From Podospora pseudocomata (lineage: Eukaryota > Ascomycota > Sordariomycetes > Sordariales > Podosporaceae), in NCBI RefSeq assembly GCF_035222375.1, contig NW_026946363.1, forward strand, positions 1,984,001 through 2,048,000: a DNA stretch of 64,000 nt, written 5' to 3'. Made by a program: the position numbers and the translations under genes. This document shows, piece after piece, positions 32,704-44,701 of this stretch. The notes under the pieces are model-generated. The model did no database searches. It was not told the DNA's origin and worked only from the letters and a program-made list of their open reading frames with translations. Each line of letters begins with the position of its first letter. The first letter of the stretch is position 1.

Positions 32704-35700
32704 GTCGGGCCTCGAAGCGTAGTGGTCGATGCTAGGTTTCTTCCCAACCGTCAGAATTTCGTGCTTCGTACGGCCCTGATATGTCGGGCAGCCTTCGTTT
32801 CGGCCAGATCCGGTCTCGCCAAGTAGAAAGGTCCTTTCTCCCGTGTCGTCGAGCCTCTGATGATAATAGCCGGCCCAGCCTCTCGGTCCCGCTGGCCACG
32901 TCAAATCAACCTCTCCACACCGACTCTTTGAGCCGCTCTCCAACGACACGTCGACTGGGGAAAAAAATAATGGGCTGTGATATGAGAATGCCGGTAATTC
33001 ACTGGAAATAAGACCGCCCACTATTAATGTCCCTTCCCTTTCCCTCGATCGACTGTTGCTACCGCTTGGTGGCGGGATTCTGCAGAATGTTGGACTTGCA
33101 GGTGGCAGGCCGGGCGGGAGGGTTGCTTATGAGAAGCTGAGTTATATGGAGGCTTTGGTGTGCGTGGAATACCTGGGGAGGTTGACCAGTGAGAGGATGT
33201 TGATGGGGTATGGGGGAAAGTTCTCAGCTGCAACAGACTATGTGCGGTATCACGTCATCCACTATGGAAGGGAGTCTCTTGAAAGGTCAGAAAGCAAAGG
33301 AGGAAGTTGGAAGAGAAATCGAGAAGGGGTACGAAGGCAGGACACCACTAAGTTTTGGGGCTGTTCTGTGGCTTCTCAGCTCCCGTCACTTGACAAAGCG
33401 AGCACGAGGGCGAACCGAGCTTGACCAGCCTGGCAATGGCAATACGGAATCCTGGACCAAAGCACCATGCTCGGGAGCACGTCGGGAGTAGCACATGTCG
33501 GAAACGAGGTCAGGGGGGTGGATACAAGATGCACTTCTTCCCCCCTAGTGCTGCCAAAACCCAACCGTAGGTGGACTACCATCTGTGCTTGCTTGGACAT
33601 GGGAGCCGAAGGAATCCTGGACGGCTTTCAAGATGGGACGAACAGGCCCCAAAACCTTCCACAAGAGGCAAACTCCCGCACGGTACTGCTCGCTGGCCGG
33701 CACAGCATGACCATGGCCCATCCGAGGCTACCGACTGTTGGGCAGTGGAGGCCTTGGTCATATTCATGTCATTTCTGCTTCCCACTATGGCAGCCCGAAG
33801 ACGAAGTGGCTTGAAGAGGCAGCTGGGAGCAAGCCCCAAGCGTGGACCCAACAAAAAATGTCAAAGGGAGCCCTCGTCAGCTGGGGAAACCCACTGAGCA
33901 ACAAGAACTGGCCGTCTTGGGAGTTGGGAGCGGGATGGCGAAAAGGCAGCAAGGACCCCCTCCTGGGTCCTTTGGCCGCGTATGTAGGTAGTACTCTCGT
34001 GGAATAATAAGCAAAGACGAGACATTAACTACCCAGGTCAGAGTAGTGTGAGGTCAGTGAGGTCAGAGAGACAAGGGAGCGCTGCAGAGCATAGCATGCA
34101 GCGTAGTAAACGGATGGTACGTGGCCAGGGAAAAGTAGTGAGCTATTCTTAGCATATAAGGGACCACGTTTTAATCCTGCAGTGATCCAATTCATTAGCT
34201 CTTCAGGCTTACCGATCTTGGGGCCCATGGTAACGTGCCGTCGAAGCAGAGTCGCAGTTGAGCGCCGGCTCTGGTGATCGAGCAAGTGGAGGTAGTGTTG
34301 TAGTGGGACGCCCAGAAAACTACCCAAGTAGCGGTAGGGAGGCTGGTCCTGGTCCTGGTCCTGGGAGGAGGGGGGCACAACCTCTACGCCAACTTGTCCC
34401 GAAGACGCCAGATCGCTTTTGCTGGTCAACGACAGAACCAAGATATCCAACGACCAAGTTGAGCCCCCTCCAAAGTTCCAGAAATATCCCTGTCCCCAGG
34501 ATTGTGACGGCATGGGGCGCCAACAAGCTGAGAAGCCGCCTGTCATGCGTAACGATCAATAGCGCACAGAAATATTAATCAGATTCCGTACACAAACATT
34601 GCAGGCGAGGAGGAGCTGCGGAACGGCAACCAAGCGAGATGGGTAGCGTACATCTGCTACGGAGAAAACATACATGTACGTACCAACCCATGAACGGTGA
34701 CGGTGACTCGGGGCGGGATGGACGTGGGGATAGGGGACTCCAGAGTACCACATCGAGCATGGATGGCAAAACGCCCGGGCTGCGAGGTTGCGCACGAAGA
34801 GAGTGATGAGGGGGAAATGTGAGACCGAACGGACGGAAGGGCCCTTTTTGAAATCCGTGATGAATCCCTCGAAACTCGAAACCAAACGTCGATTGGGTGA
34901 TCAAGGTCAGTGGACTGGCCCGACGCAGACGGGACGAAACACCAAGCAAGTTCCTTTTCTGTGACTTTGTTTGGTGGGAGGTGCGTGACATAGATGAAAA
35001 GACCTCCGTTTAATCAAGTCCTCGACGTTTCTGTTGGTCGAGGTGGTCACTCGCGCTGCGACGGGCGAGTCCGGCCATCGAATGCGGAAGGCCCTCCGAC
35101 ACTTAAGCCATGAGGGGTGTGTCACTGTCACTCGACATTGTGATCATGGAGAAAATGGAAGCGACTGAATGAAGCGGAAGCGACAAACTCCGGCGAGAAA
35201 GATACCCAGTAAGTGGGGGCTGTCGGTGAGGTCCGAGCCAGCCCTGCTCTTCTCGCGAGGTTCCCGAGCAGACAAGAAAAGCGGGGTCGGGATCGGTCTG
35301 GTCGGCCAAGGAATTGTTCCGGAACTTTGGACCTGACCTCCTCTGATTGGCTGCAGACCGACTGCCGAATGACTAAGCGGGGCGCTCCACCAGGATTTTG
35401 GAATATCAACAGCAAGCAGCGAAAATTTGTTTCGGTTTCCTTTTCTTCTTTTTTTTTCTTCGTGCGGCGCCACGACCATTTCAAAACATTACCCGTGTTG
35501 CTCGAGTCCGATTCCTTCGGGGATTTCTATGTGACTCGCAGCGTCAGTCGTGGCACAGATCAATGAATTGCACGCCGATCTCTTCTACCAGTCAGCCCAC
35601 CGAGGAGAACCCCTCCAGGGCTCGGTGGTGGTGTTGAGGTTGGACATAACTATTTTCTGTGACCTTTTGCGTGTGTGCCAGTGTCTTGGTGGTCGTGTTC

Positions 35701-36296
35701 GATTTCCCAACGACTTTGGTTCTTCCTCCATCGTTACCAGGCTCTGGATTGTGATGAGGGAAGCTTGTCGTCAATGCCGTCTTTGCGGCGGCTATTGTCG
35801 ACGGGTTTTACCAGGCATTGTGTTGGATGCTCAAACCGTTTATCCCGTTTCCAATGCCTTTCCAAGCACAACCAGGAAGACCACCAGCCATGCGTTTTAA
35901 CCCGTCGATCCTATGATTGTTTATTGCTGTGGTTCCAGGAATGAGGTTGGGCTGTACAAGCCATCCCTCTTCTTCGAAGTGGGTGCTGGGTTAATTTATC
36001 CATATCTCTTTCACTGCCAACGCGTTATGCACAAGTGAGCTGGATTAGTGTACACCATCGAGCTGCCACCTCCTACATTGGGACGAAAAGAGAATGGTAT
36101 CATGAAATCCTTATCGGAGAACCAGCTACTAAGACTGTTCGGTTGGCAAGAGACATTCCGACCCTTAACACCCCAGCCACGCTCATATATATCATAATCT
36201 GGAGTCGATATGATTTCTCTCTCTGTCTCTGGAAATAGAAGCCCTCCAACTCCCCAACCCTCAGTCCGGACTGGGTAGCCTTGATTCGTACGGACT
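32704..36296. other. 3.6 kb spacer without a convincing gene
   Basis: Upstream region of the 2EXR gene and 3' side of the thioredoxin-PITH gene. The left end may hold a further 2EXR exon. Frames elsewhere are short; those of 34025-34546 and 35128-35484 on the minus strand were examined and are not protein-like. A T-rich stretch lies near 35440. Confidence 0.45.
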
Positions 36297-37446
36297 CTAT
36301 TCATCACCGATCTTCTCGAGCTTGCCCATCTCACGCTTCTCCCCAGCCTCGCCAACTAACCGGACACGGTCCAGTCTCACCTTCTCGCTGTCACCGTCCC
36401 CGTCCACTACAAACAACACCAGACTGTTGATGTTCTGAAACTTCACATATCGTAAACTGATGTTGGCTGTGCCATCCGGGTTCCAATCCTTCTCCGAGAG
36501 CTCGATGACCTGCGTGGCACTCATGTCCTCGGCCTCGTCAAACCCGAGGTTATGCGACTTGTTGGTAAACAGCTTGATGGTTTTGGGTCGCATGGGAGCT
36601 TCGTCATCGTCATCATCAGAGGGAGGCAATGAGGTGATCTGGAGATGGTCAGGTCAGTAGGATGCTCCTCTGTGCTGCGTTGGTTCCAGGGGAACGCACC
36701 TGAAGAGTGTGTAGCTTAATCATGGCCTGGAAAGGCAAAAAGAGCATCAGCTGCTCATCCGTGTCACTTTCCACCCAGTCCTTTGTGGCACTCTTTTGCC
36801 CTGACAGCGCACTTGGCCTGGACTTGTCAAGCAGGGTGCGCACACCCTCTGGACCAGACTCAACGTTCAGAAGCTCGCAACGGTTGACCTCGATCTGATC
36901 TGTGATATCAGTGTAGCCGCGAGGCAGCTCCGCACCTCTCCAGGTCGCACCGCTACTGCTTGACCCTCCGGCGGCTCCTCCAGGGTTCTCGATAGCCTCT
37001 TGAAAATGCCCGCGGATGGTCTCAAGCATGCCCGAGAGCTTCTGCACATCTGCCCCTTTCACCCGGGAGGTAATCTGGCCATTTCGGAAATAGATAAAGG
37101 TTGGCAGAGAGGTGACGTTGTAGGCCTGGGCAATGTCCTTTTGGGTGTCGGTGTTGACCTTGATGAAGGCCAAGACGTTTTCGTGAGAGAGCTCCTCGGA
37201 CGCCTTCTCGAAGATGGGCTTGATCGCCTTGCAAGGGCCACACCAGTCGGCATAGACTACAGAAACAAACGCCAGCTTCTTAGCAAGAGTTCGGGGTGCT
37301 AAATAGGATGAGGGTGGCCCATGTTGGGGCAGCGACGCGACAGAACACTTACAGTCTGCGACAACCAAAGCATTGGTTTGCAAGATGGTTTGGAACTGCG
37401 TTGAGGAGGTAACCTCTATCGGCTTGGAGTCGTGTGTTGACGACAT
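36297..37446 (-). CDS. Thioredoxin-like protein with PITH domain (Txl1/TXNL1 type)
   Basis: Three exons (37446-37353, 37256-36700 and 36638-36297) give 330 residues. An N-terminal thioredoxin fold has the redox site WCGPCK at 36-41, with the conserved SLPTFIYFRNG cis-proline region. After a Gly/Ser linker comes a PITH domain, starting near ELPRGYTDITDQI and containing LMLFLPFQAMIKLHTLQ and SLRYVKFQNINSLVLFV. TXNL1 relatives bind the proteasome lid and act as a redox factor in the cytosol and nucleus. The first intron has an alternative acceptor at TTTAG. I use TGTAG because it gives the family's ADFYADWCGPCK. The next intron leaves LQ|ITSLPPSD intact. Length matches the family, slightly extended by an acidic loop. 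Confidence 0.95.
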
Positions 37447-38539
37447 GGCGGGCGACGAAAATTATTTCCCCGGCGCTTTTGCGAAGGTTTTTGATAGGGT
37501 GCGGCGAGATGGTGTCGGGCGAGTACCTATGTAATAAGTGTTGTCGATAGTTGATGGTCGATGGAAGAGTGCCCAGCGATGACAACAGAGCTCTGCCCCA
37601 CGAAGAGACCCCTGCAAGGAACCAGCTGGTGGGACCTAACCCTGAAGTGTCTTAGCGCGGGGTTCAGCTCTTGGCAGCTCTCTCGGAAACCCAGAGACCA
37701 TCCGATGATGTTGAACAGAGAATTCTCTTTCTTGAACATTCCACATGTCTCATTCAGCTGAGCAATACACAAAAGCTTCCTAGACAACGCTACATAATAC
37801 AGGAAGAAAGGTGTCGACATTGGTGTCTATCAGTCTGTATGGCATCACGGGTAGCTAACCGTCGAACCAGGCTTGTCAACGGCTAACTGTTCAGCGACGA
37901 CAACAACTACATTGCCGCCGGTGTGGATTTATGTCAATAGAGGCGTCGAATTTGAGCAAACAGTCTTCACCGTATCAATAGAAATATCTACATAATAGGA
38001 CTCATCTCGCCTCTCTTTTTGGCAAAGTGCAGTTCGAATGAGACATGCGTCACAAGGGTTCGTTCCGGTTCCAAGCAGGGAAACCCATGGGTCACACAAA
38101 CTACGTCATAAGACCACGCTCATGAGCACCTCCTCAAGATGCCCGACCCAGCACCCCGACAAGGTCTATGAAGGGGCAGATGATCTGCGAGATTCCATTA
38201 TTAGTAGTAGTTTTCTCTTCCCGTTGCCATCTGGTCTTTTCATCTCAACAGCAGACAATCTTCCCTCTCACAAAACCTTGTGTGCTTCGGGTTCTTGACT
38301 AGGCGATTTAAGCAACAGTCTACGGCTCTAGTGCCGTTGCTGTGTCCTCCCATCGTTTCTAGGGACTGATCAATATCTACATAACGTTCCCCCTTCCAAT
38401 TAACTCACCCTCGGAATCGACGTTACCTGGTAAACCGAATCCCATCTCCACCAGCCTCAGGTCTCTCTATCTAACACGATCTCCAGTCTCAATATCCATT
38501 ACTATCTATCACCGCCACAACATCCATCACTCGCCCGTC
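37447..38539. other. Divergent promoter region
   Basis: About 1.1 kb between the thioredoxin-PITH gene (reading left) and the repeat-protein gene (reading right). A CCTAACCCT motif lies near 37635, about 190 bases before the thioredoxin-like ATG, and a Pyr-rich leader precedes the other start. No coding frame is supported. Confidence 0.5.
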
Positions 38540-40407
38540 ATGGCCCTCTACGAACGCGACAAATCCCGCCACAAGAAGTACCTCTACCTCGACCCCCCTC
38601 GCCCCGGCCTCCACGAGCGCCGCCGCAAAGTAACCACCATCGTCCCGGCCCGGGTACCCACCCCTCCTCCCCCCGTTGTCCTCCAACCTCTTCCTCCCCC
38701 CCTCCCCTCCGGTTGTCCTTCAACCCCTCCCCCCCCCCAGTAGTTGTCGAACCATGCCCCCCCCCTCCCCCTCCACCCCCTCCACCCCCAGCCCCAATAG
38801 AAGAAGACGACACAATCGACGTCATAGCCGTAGACGTCGACCCCTCCGAAACGTCCAAATCTTCCAAATCCCGCAAATCCCGCCGCAAAAGGCGTTCCCA
38901 CTCCCCTCGCAGGGAAACTCGCGAAAGGGAGGTGATCATCGAGCGGGAACGGCTTGTCCCTTATGAGGTTCACGTGCCTTACCCTGTTGATAGGGAGCGG
39001 ATTGTGGAGGTGGAGGTTCCGGTTCCTTACCCGGTGGAGAGGGAGAAGGTTGTTGAGGTGGAGGTGCCGATGCCGTATCCGGTTGAGAAGGAGAAGGTGG
39101 TGGAGGTGGAGGTGCCGGTGCCGTATGAGGTTCAGGTGCCGGTGCCGTATGAGGTCAAGGTGCCGGTTCCGATGCTGCCGGCGCCGAGGACGCCGAGCCC
39201 GCCGTTGAGGAAGAGGGAGACGTATAGGTATGTTGAGGGGTTGGAGAGTAAGATTCCGATGAGGGAGGTCAGGGGGGTGGAGGGGTTGGAGAGTAGGAGG
39301 CCGGAGAGTGGGATTAGGGGGGTGGAGGGGTTGGAGAGTAGGATTCCGATGAGGGAGGTGAGAGGGGTGGAAGGGTTGGATAGGAGGGGGCCGGAGAGTG
39401 GGATTAGGGGGGTGGAGGGACTTGAAAGTAAGAGGCCGGAGAGTGGTATTAGAGGTGTGGATGGATTGGAAAATCGGAGACCGGAGAGTGGAATCAGAGG
39501 CGTGGATGGATTGGAAAATCGGAGGCCGGAGAGTGGAATCAGGGGCGTGGATGGCTTGGAAAGTCGGAGGCCGGAGAGTGGAATCAGGGGCGTGGATGGC
39601 TTGGAAAGTCGGAGACCGGAGAGTGGAATCAGAGGTGTCGAGGGGCTTGAAAGCAAGGTCCCTACTGGAGGTATCAGAGGAGTTGAAGGGCTGGAGAGTC
39701 ATGTTCCTAAGGGAGGTATCAGAGGAGTAGAAGGAACCGAGAGCAGAGTCCCTAGGGAAAGCATTAGGGGTGTGGACGGATTGGAAAGCAGGGTTCCTAC
39801 TGGTGGCATTCGGGGTGTGGAGGGCATAGAGAGCAGAGTGCCACGTGAAAGTATTAGGGGCGTTGAGGGTATGGAGAGCAGAGTACCGCGAGACAGTATT
39901 AGAGGTGTTGAAGGCATGGAAAGCAGGGTACCAAGAGATAGTATCAGGGGCGTCGAAGGCATGGAAAGTAGGGTTCCCCGGGACAGCATCAGGGGTGTCG
40001 AAGGAATGGAAAGCAGAGTCCCCAGAGATAGCATTCGCGGCGTCGAGGGTATGGATAGCAGAGTGCCTCGAAGCAGTGTGAGAAGGCTGAGCAGGATGAG
40101 GGATAGGAGCTGCGATAGTCAGAGCTCTGTGGATGAGAGGGACAGGGTGAGGATTACAGTTGCGGAGAGGGAGCGGGAGAGGATAAGAAGGGAGAGTTCG
40201 GTGTCGAGTGCGGGAGGCAGGGAGTACAGGCACGAACGTCGTGGCGGATGTGATTGCCACCACTACTATGGCCATGGTCGACACGGGCCTGATTGTGAGC
40301 ATATCCATATTCACAGCAGAGAGCGGATTTATGAGAGAGACAGGAATAGCGACGTCAGTCTCATGAGGGAGGAGTCTCGAGGACGGTATGGGGATTTTAG
40401 GTGTTGA
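38540..40407 (+). CDS. Repeat protein with VPVPY modules and 19 x 15-aa repeats, frame broken at poly-C
   Basis: From the ATG at 38540 the frame encodes MALYERDKSRHKKYLYLD and then a Pro-rich part. It stops at 38743, but two other frames take over at C-runs (near 38696-38706 and 38725-38739). Each frame carries the same PVV(L/V)(Q/E)P motif in turn, so the protein seems to continue through all three. If one C is removed at each run the whole spans about 621 residues. After a poly-Pro stretch comes an acidic patch and an Arg/Ser patch, then three units resembling VEVEVPVPYPVEREKV, like alveolin or articulin repeats. Nineteen 15-residue units follow (39229-40083). The tail has RRESSVSSAGG, a Cys/His segment (GGCDCHHYYGHGRHG) and a basic end. 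I do not recognise the family. The frame breaks could be assembly errors or true slippage. Confidence 0.8.
39229..40083 (+). repeat. 19 tandem 45-bp units (15 aa each)
   Basis: Units have the form [GY]V[ED]G-x-[ED]-[SNR]-R-x-P-x-x-x-[IV]-R. The first five mix IPMREVR and PESGIR endings, units 6-9 are nearly identical pairs with ENRRPESGIR or ESRRPESGIR, units 10-14 alternate TGGIR, KGGIR and RESIR endings, and units 15-18 are identical at protein level (GVEGMESRVPRDSIR). The DNA of the identical units differs mostly at codon third positions, which points to selection on the plus-strand protein. Confidence 0.92.
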
Positions 40408-43400
40408 ACAAGGATGGACGTGTTATGAGTTATGAGTGTTTTCCTTTGGGTTGGAATTTGGCTGTCTATACGCAAGGGCCCGGAAATGCTTTTGTATATG
40501 AGATACGACATGACGTACTTTATGATGCTATCTTAATGACAGTAACAACCGCTTCCTAGGTACGGATATATTTAATATACCCAGAAGCTATTAGGCCCGC
40601 ATGATACCGGACAAGGAAACTCTTCTCAAACTTAGTCGTCAATGTTCTTCGTAAATATGTCTCTGCTGTTGTCAAGATCAAGATTAGTGAACTGACCAGT
40701 TGGTGTAAGAGCTCATCAGAAAGGTTGATGGATCTACCAAGCTCGCGGACGACTGAAATGAGAAGCATGTTCGGCAACCAGAGCTGCAAATATCATGACT
40801 GGAAAGTTAATATCATACAGGCTTGGAGGGAATACTCGAAAGGCACAAGCCGCATCCATGTGATAGACTTGCCGACACTGGTCTTACCGAGCCCAATAGT
40901 TTGACGAGCTTGTGGGTATAGATGCCTGTTGCTATGTTTTGCAGAATCATAATTGACCTTCTTCCTATGGGATGAGTTATGATCTCACGGTGATGAAGAG
41001 TGTAAATAATGAGCCAACGGAGTCAGGAAAAAACCAGTTCCTCTTGGAAGACATGCTTCAGTCGAAATCAAGGCTAAAACGGGCCGTCCTACAGAGTATG
41101 TTTGCTTGATGGTGTTCTTATAGCGATAGGAGGTCCCACCCTGGACTGTTCTGAGCCTCACCCTAGAAAGGAGTTTGAGAACGCAAGGTAAATGAATACA
41201 CAGGATGGTACAGGCATATTTGTCGCGCTCTACAAAATTGAAGCACGCGATCACGCGATGGAAGTGGGCTAGGTCGCGCAGTTGACGCGCTTGCACGTGA
41301 TTAGAGGCCCTGCTCCGAACCATTCCTGGCAATTTTTGGTGCCAATCAACCGCACAGGCCAGCATCCTGAAACAATGCCTGAGACTTGATACAACGACGC
41401 TTCCATCCATTCCTTGCATCTGGACCGCTGATGTTTCAGGCCTTTTCTCCTCAGGACACCATATTATTTACGGCATTGATGCCACGGGAGAATCTAGTGC
41501 TTGACTCGGTCTCGTGCTCGCAGCCGCGGACTTGCGAGCTTGCCAGGTCTTGACTGACTGACGGACAGATAAACGCAGATGGCGACATCCAGACAATTTA
41601 AGGCCATCTTGCCGCCTCTCGCACCCAGATGCGAGTCAGATCGGGTTCGGAGATAGTAGATGCCTTTACCAAATGAAAAGCCGACTTCAGCCCGGTTTAG
41701 TCATCAAACATAGATCTTCAGTTGGGCTCTGTATCAGTGGCCGTCTGATTCCTCAGAATCGGATCATTCTCCATGAATTACCCAAAGCCAGATCGACCAA
41801 TCGACATCCTGAATGTATTTCCCCAGCCTGGGCAACAACCTCTTGGGATGCAAGATTCGGACGATGAACGCATCGGCAAGCTTTGGGCCGGCCACCAGGT
41901 CAGCAAGTTGGAACATCAAGGCCTTGATCTACGGCCACGAACGGCTTCCAGAAGGCCTCCAGAATATAAAAAGCAACACCGGCGATTGTTTGAAACCTCG
42001 ATACGATGAACCCTGAAGATCATTGCAGACTCTGAAGCTGTTTGTTCGCAGGTGGCTGATCGTTCGTGTCACTGACCAGAGATCTCTTGCAGCCATGTCA
42101 GCCCAAGAAACAAAACCAGAAACCCAACGCGGCCTGATCTCTCAGCCTCGAGTGTTTCTTTTGGATGTGTCAATCCAAGCTTGGGAGGTGTGAGGCTGGC
42201 TGGACTTTGATGTTGTATTTCAGGGGGCTCTAGCCGCGAGAGGCAAACCAATCAGAGCTCATCACGGGCTTCCAAGTCCATGTGAGAAAACAACCACGGC
42301 ATGCGAAACTTGCACCGAATGAAGAATGACTTGCAGAAACAAATCGATTCCATCGGGGCATCCAATTGCGGTTCGAAACCGTTACGCCAGCTGAGAAAGT
42401 TGTTGATTGCGACATGTTGACGAGGACAAAGATGCCCCAGCCAATTCCGCGATGCCACATCACGCACGTAACCCAACCTGCCATCGCAAGGTCAATCCTT
42501 GCCCGGCCTTCCTGTTCTCTCGACGGCCGTTGGCCGATTGAGACGGGCACGAAGCTCCGAAAAGGGGGGATAATCTGCGAGCTTTCCCGTCCTCCAGCAT
42601 CGACAAAAGTTGGAACCTGCTCACCGCCATTCACAAGATGACAGACACCTGCCATCCCAAGTGGTTGACCAAGATTCGTCAAATTGCGATAGAAAATGCA
42701 GGTGCTGTGGGGGATCTTATTGGATGCCGTTTGCGTGTGTGAAATCCGGGTTTTGTGGAGCCTTTGACCGGAGGATAACCGTGGCTGCCCGTGTAGCCGT
42801 GGGGGAAACGGAGCACCAGCCGGGCCATATAAACCTCCACCGTGCCGAACTCCGGATGCCGTCATCATGAGCCCGGAAAGCTATGGAGTGTTCTGACGAC
42901 CTACTTTTCAAATATATGTGAAGGTTTTGTTGAAGAACGTTGAGCTGTATGCTTTGATTCGAGGCCTCACTGGCGAATCATATCCACGGAGCAGGTTCCG
43001 ATGACCATCGAAGAGCCTACCTACCCAAGAGATCCGGCATTCATGTTCATAGGGTGTCATTAGAAAACAGGATCCTGGATGTTCTCTCACAACAACCCCA
43101 AAACATCAGGTCATGTTGATGGTCAAGTCTCCATTCCCATTTCCCACTTATGGATCTGATCATGCCCAGCAGCATAGCAAGGAGTTGTAAATGCCAACCA
43201 ACACTATCAACCCATGTGGCCAGGTGGTCAGGATAACCAGGTTGTACAGCTTGCGCGCTCCCTGTGTGTGACAGAGGCCTCTGCCAGCAGGTGCCAAAGT
43301 GACAACTTTGTTTCCATAATTGGTGGTGTGGTATCTAAATGTTGACGGGTCCTACGGCTAGAAAGACTGCCGATGACATTTTGACGATGATATGCAGTTG

Positions 43401-44591
43401 GGACGCAGGCTTTCAATATTTTCAAACCCCGTCTTTGCCGCAAGCGTGCCGCCTTGTCAAAGTTCTTGTCAAGGGCTGGCAGAAGGACTTGTTAAACTTC
43501 TGGCTTGTGATGTACCTGCAGAAGCCGCAAGGGATTACAATTGGACTCCTGCATGATACATTTGTCGCTAAAAACTAGCGCTGTTGAGAGTAAATGTGGG
43601 GTTGCCGTTAGAGGGGCATCACGACGACAGTCCACATTAATGGGGCATGGCGGATAGGTAGGACGGAGATTGGTCCCTTTTGAGATGCTGGTTTATTACC
43701 ACCTCGCTCTCACATGCGATGTTGAAGTCAGCGGGCAGCAGGAAGATGAGTGAGACGGTGATATACCTAAACAAAACAGTCTTAAACGTCATTCGGAGTT
43801 GAGTTTACAAGAAGGCTTACCTGAGCCTCGGTAACACTTGCGGGTGTTGAGGCGGCGGCGAGTGGAACGGCCAAAACTGCAACCTTGTTCCTTGAATCAA
43901 ATATTGGCCGGGGTTCTGGGCGGGAGGGTTGAGATGTTGCGGGGAGGCGAGGGTCGATTGCAACCCCTACCAAGAAAACATTCAACGGTCATCACGCAAA
44001 TCCCGTCTTTTGAGTCGAGCATCATCAAGACATGAGATGTCTGGATGGCACTCTGGATGACACTCGCGGGCCCGGTTTCGGAGGCAGAAATCATGATATA
44101 AAAACCACAAAACTTTAAGCCAGCCAGAGTCTGCGGCCCGGCTAATATCATGTTTCAGAGACACAAATACCAGACCTTGAGGTCTAAGTTGTAGGAGGGT
44201 TGAATAGCGAGGTCCTTCATTGCGGACGCTGCCATCCACCATATCAAGAGCAGCGTTGTCCATGGCGTGTACACACCAGATATCCAATCTATAGAGGCAT
44301 TCAAAAGAGGCGCCGGTTGAGCTGGAGCCAAGGACCCAAGGTAAGCGGTTCCTCTGGCCGGAGATTAGGACAAGCACTCGTGATCTTATCAAGGACCCCA
44401 GCCCAGAGCGTGGTGGAGGGGTCGGGAAGTCTGGGGTTCGGGATTTAGGGGCAGGAGTGGAGCGCCAGCAGCCGCAGGTGCCACGGCAAGCGCCAGAATG
44501 AGGCCAGAGCTCTGCGGGTTGCAGCACTCGCCGTCCTGCCGTGCGATCCAATTTTGAATTCTGACAAAGCCCGCCTGTCGTCCGCGGGGGG

Positions 44592-44612
44592 CACACACAC
44601 ACACACACACAC
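44592..44612. repeat. (CA)n microsatellite
   Basis: About ten CA units upstream of the RhoGAP gene. Confidence 0.9.
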
Positions 44613-44665
44613 CTGAAGTGGCTGTCTGGACCCTTTCTCGTCTCGGTTCCGGTTCCAGTCTCTAG

Positions 44666-44701
44666 TTCCAGTTCCAGTTCCAGTTCCAGTTCCAGTTCCA
44701 G
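44666..44701. repeat. (TTCCAG)6 hexanucleotide repeat
   Basis: Six copies of TTCCAG in tandem, with related TTCCGG and TTCCAGT copies just before, about 550 bases upstream of the RhoGAP ATG and possibly within its leader. Confidence 0.9.

Noticed and set aside
34025-34546. A 173-codon minus-strand frame including a DQDQDQ run.
   Set aside because: The run comes from a short CCTGGT repeat on the plus strand; the rest has no protein-like pattern.
38584-40314. A 576-codon open frame antisense to the repeat protein gene.
   Set aside because: It mirrors the plus-strand repeats. Differences between repeat units fall at third positions of the plus-strand codons and change amino acids on this strand, so it is a shadow.
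42230-42868. A 212-codon minus-strand frame in the gene-poor island.
   Set aside because: No recognisable domain; Trp, Cys and Arg are over-represented as in random frames.
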